From Methanofollis aquaemaris (GTDB lineage: Archaea; Halobacteriota; Methanomicrobia; Methanomicrobiales; Methanofollaceae): 64,000 nt of DNA. The first letter of the stretch is position 1, and each line of letters starts with the position of its first letter. Below, piece by piece: positions 62,955 through 64,000 of this stretch. The DNA lies in contig NZ_CP036172.1 of NCBI RefSeq assembly GCF_017357525.1, forward strand, positions 1,214,561 to 1,278,560, given 5' to 3'. The notes beneath the pieces were generated by a model. It saw nothing but the letters and a program-made list of their open reading frames with translations, did not search any database and had not been told where the DNA came from. A program made the translations under genes and the position numbers.

Positions 62955-63779
62955 TTAGAAACCAATAGTCCAGCCACTGCTTCCTGTACCTGTTATTCTG
63001 TTCGTCCAGGAAACGGATTTCCCTTGTTTCGACTGGTTGCACCAGGTGTAGATGTCGAATAAGGCATTTCCGTTATAACCAGTAACGCCATAGTCAACTT
63101 TGATCATGCCATTGTCTGTCAGGTTGAGGCCGGTGGCGTTCAGGGTACCAAGCCCGGTGTCGATGAACATGACCTTGTACGTATCAGACGTATTCGTCAT
63201 GTTCTGGCCGTAGTACATCGGATAGTCCTCATCGAAATACGGGCGCCACTTGCAGTTAACGAGATCACGACCATTCTTAAGGAAATGACCGTTACCAAAC
63301 GTGCCGATACTGACATTACTATAGTGCGTGAGACTGCCCGACGGCGGGAACATAATCGTCGGTGTCAGAGTCCAGTTGTATCCGGAAGCCGTGATGCTCA
63401 ATGCAAGATTCGTGGTATTGGCCGCTCCCGGGACTCCGAACATGAGGATGGCAGAATCACTGCATCCCGGATCCTTACTGGTGTCCGAAATGTAGAATGT
63501 CCCGTTCAGATTTTGATTGGCGTAGACAGCTCCATTTTTGTTCGTGATACTGTTCGTGATATGAATTGCTTTGAGGCCGCCGCCGGGCTTTGAGAAGTTG
63601 AAGTAGTAGGTGTCATCGCCATGAGGATCATAGAACGCCCCATTGGCCATCTCAATGTACGTCTGGTTGTTATCAGCAAAATCAACCGCAGAAGCCGGCG
63701 CGACACATGCGGCGAGCATCAGCACGACTGCCGATGCCATCGCCACCTTCAGTACCATTGCTTTTCCTTCATTTTTCAT
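62955..63779 (-). CDS. Secreted protein sharing a domain with the giant surface protein
   Basis: A 274-residue protein with a signal peptide (about 1-33, ending APASA). The mature part is one domain: FNFSKPGGGLKAIHITNSIT, then GTFYISDTSKDPGCSDSAIL, CKWRPYFDEDYPMYYGQNMT, TSDTYKVMFIDTGLGTLNAT and the closing SWTNRITGTGSSGWTIGF. The same pattern is found in the giant protein (IKWTGGGLNAVHISNSSGYM, TWRPAAETQYPIFPGQNLSD, SNTFRLMFVDLNGGIL, SWTNRLTGPYPTEFSGWYV). It has no anchor tail, so it may be freely secreted or bound to the layer. AGAGG lies 8 bases before ATG 63779. Asn-rich N-x-S/T sites suggest glycosylation. Confidence 0.8.
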   Translation of the reverse strand: MKNEGKAMVLKVAMASAVVLMLAACVAPASAVDFADNNQTYIEMANGAFYDPHGDDTYYFNFSKPGGGLKAIHITNSITNKNGAVYANQNLNGTFYISDTSKDPGCSDSAILMFGVPGAANTTNLALSITASGYNWTLTPTIMFPPSGSLTHYSNVSIGTFGNGHFLKNGRDLVNCKWRPYFDEDYPMYYGQNMTNTSDTYKVMFIDTGLGTLNATGLNLTDNGMIKVDYGVTGYNGNALFDIYTWCNQSKQGKSVSWTNRITGTGSSGWTIGF

Positions 63780-64000
63780 CTGAAATCCTCTCTTTCGTTC
63801 ATATGATCCGGGCATCCGAAGAGGCACCGGGATCCTGCCAACAGAAGCCGGACAGTACTCAGTAAATCCAATAAGATTTACTTGAAGCCCCGGTCAACGA
63901 TCAATACCACAAAACTAATACAATATATAATTACCGAATTAATATTGCATCTAATTCTTGACGTAATTACGTGCGAATATAGAGAGCAGCCAAAAATGGA

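Overview
The window looks like a stretch of chromosome from a GC-rich methanogenic archaeon of the order Methanomicrobiales (Methanofollis- or Methanoculleus-like; the genus is a guess from the mix of genes, not from a search). Reasons: archaeal information-processing genes (TFB, aIF5B, eS6, eS8, SRP19, Gar1, archaeal PheS/PheT, tRNA-splicing endonuclease), hydrogenase maturation gene hypB, a complete coenzyme B (aks) gene set next to methanogenesis-marker-type genes, TATA-box promoters, several genes that look leaderless, and TPR/beta-helix surface proteins with C-terminal anchor tails.

Layout. 1-11 kb: the 5' end of an aldehyde dehydrogenase, a very large membrane TPR protein, an FHA-containing HTH regulator followed by a membrane Ser/Thr kinase, a TrmB-type regulator, and a small CooS-helical-domain-like protein coupled to an RND/HAE3 exporter. 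11.8-20.2 kb: housekeeping block with tRNA-His, infB, rps6e, DUF2240 gene, DsrE-like gene, rps8e (no usual start codon), hypB and srp19 sharing one palindromic TATA box, PHP phosphoesterase, gar1 (TTG start), tfb and tRNA-Ala. 20.6-29.5 kb: two long paralogous secreted papain-type protease/beta-helix proteins around an AIM24-type gene. 30.4-38 kb: ahcY, hisF, then pheT-pheS-trpS-endA as one tight unit. 38-47 kb: metallophosphoesterase, membrane proteins, a beta-helix surface protein, a CPBP protease, endonuclease IV, a HepT/MntA toxin-antitoxin pair with a decayed MntA remnant beside it, and a lipoprotein. 47.6-56.1 kb: a nine-gene unit on the minus strand in which almost every gene overlaps the next. 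It holds aksA, aksD, aksE and aksF (2-oxosuberate synthesis for coenzyme B), an IorA-like TPP enzyme without its ferredoxin domain, a radical SAM protein, two tandem IG(V/I)DDTDT proteins of the methanogenesis-marker-11 type, and one unknown gene. A 30-bp near-perfect palindrome sits at its promoter. 56.8-63.8 kb: a 1734-residue surface protein and a small secreted protein that share one uncharacterised domain.

The strongest candidate for a new system is the nine-gene unit: the later steps of coenzyme B synthesis (2-oxosuberate decarboxylation, thiol introduction, threonine ligation, phosphorylation) have, to my knowledge, no assigned genes, and the unassigned genes here have the right chemistry for some of them. 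The second unusual signal is a family of composite, hairpin-rich intergenic repeats, found at a dozen or more places, most of them immediately downstream of a gene and in the same orientation.
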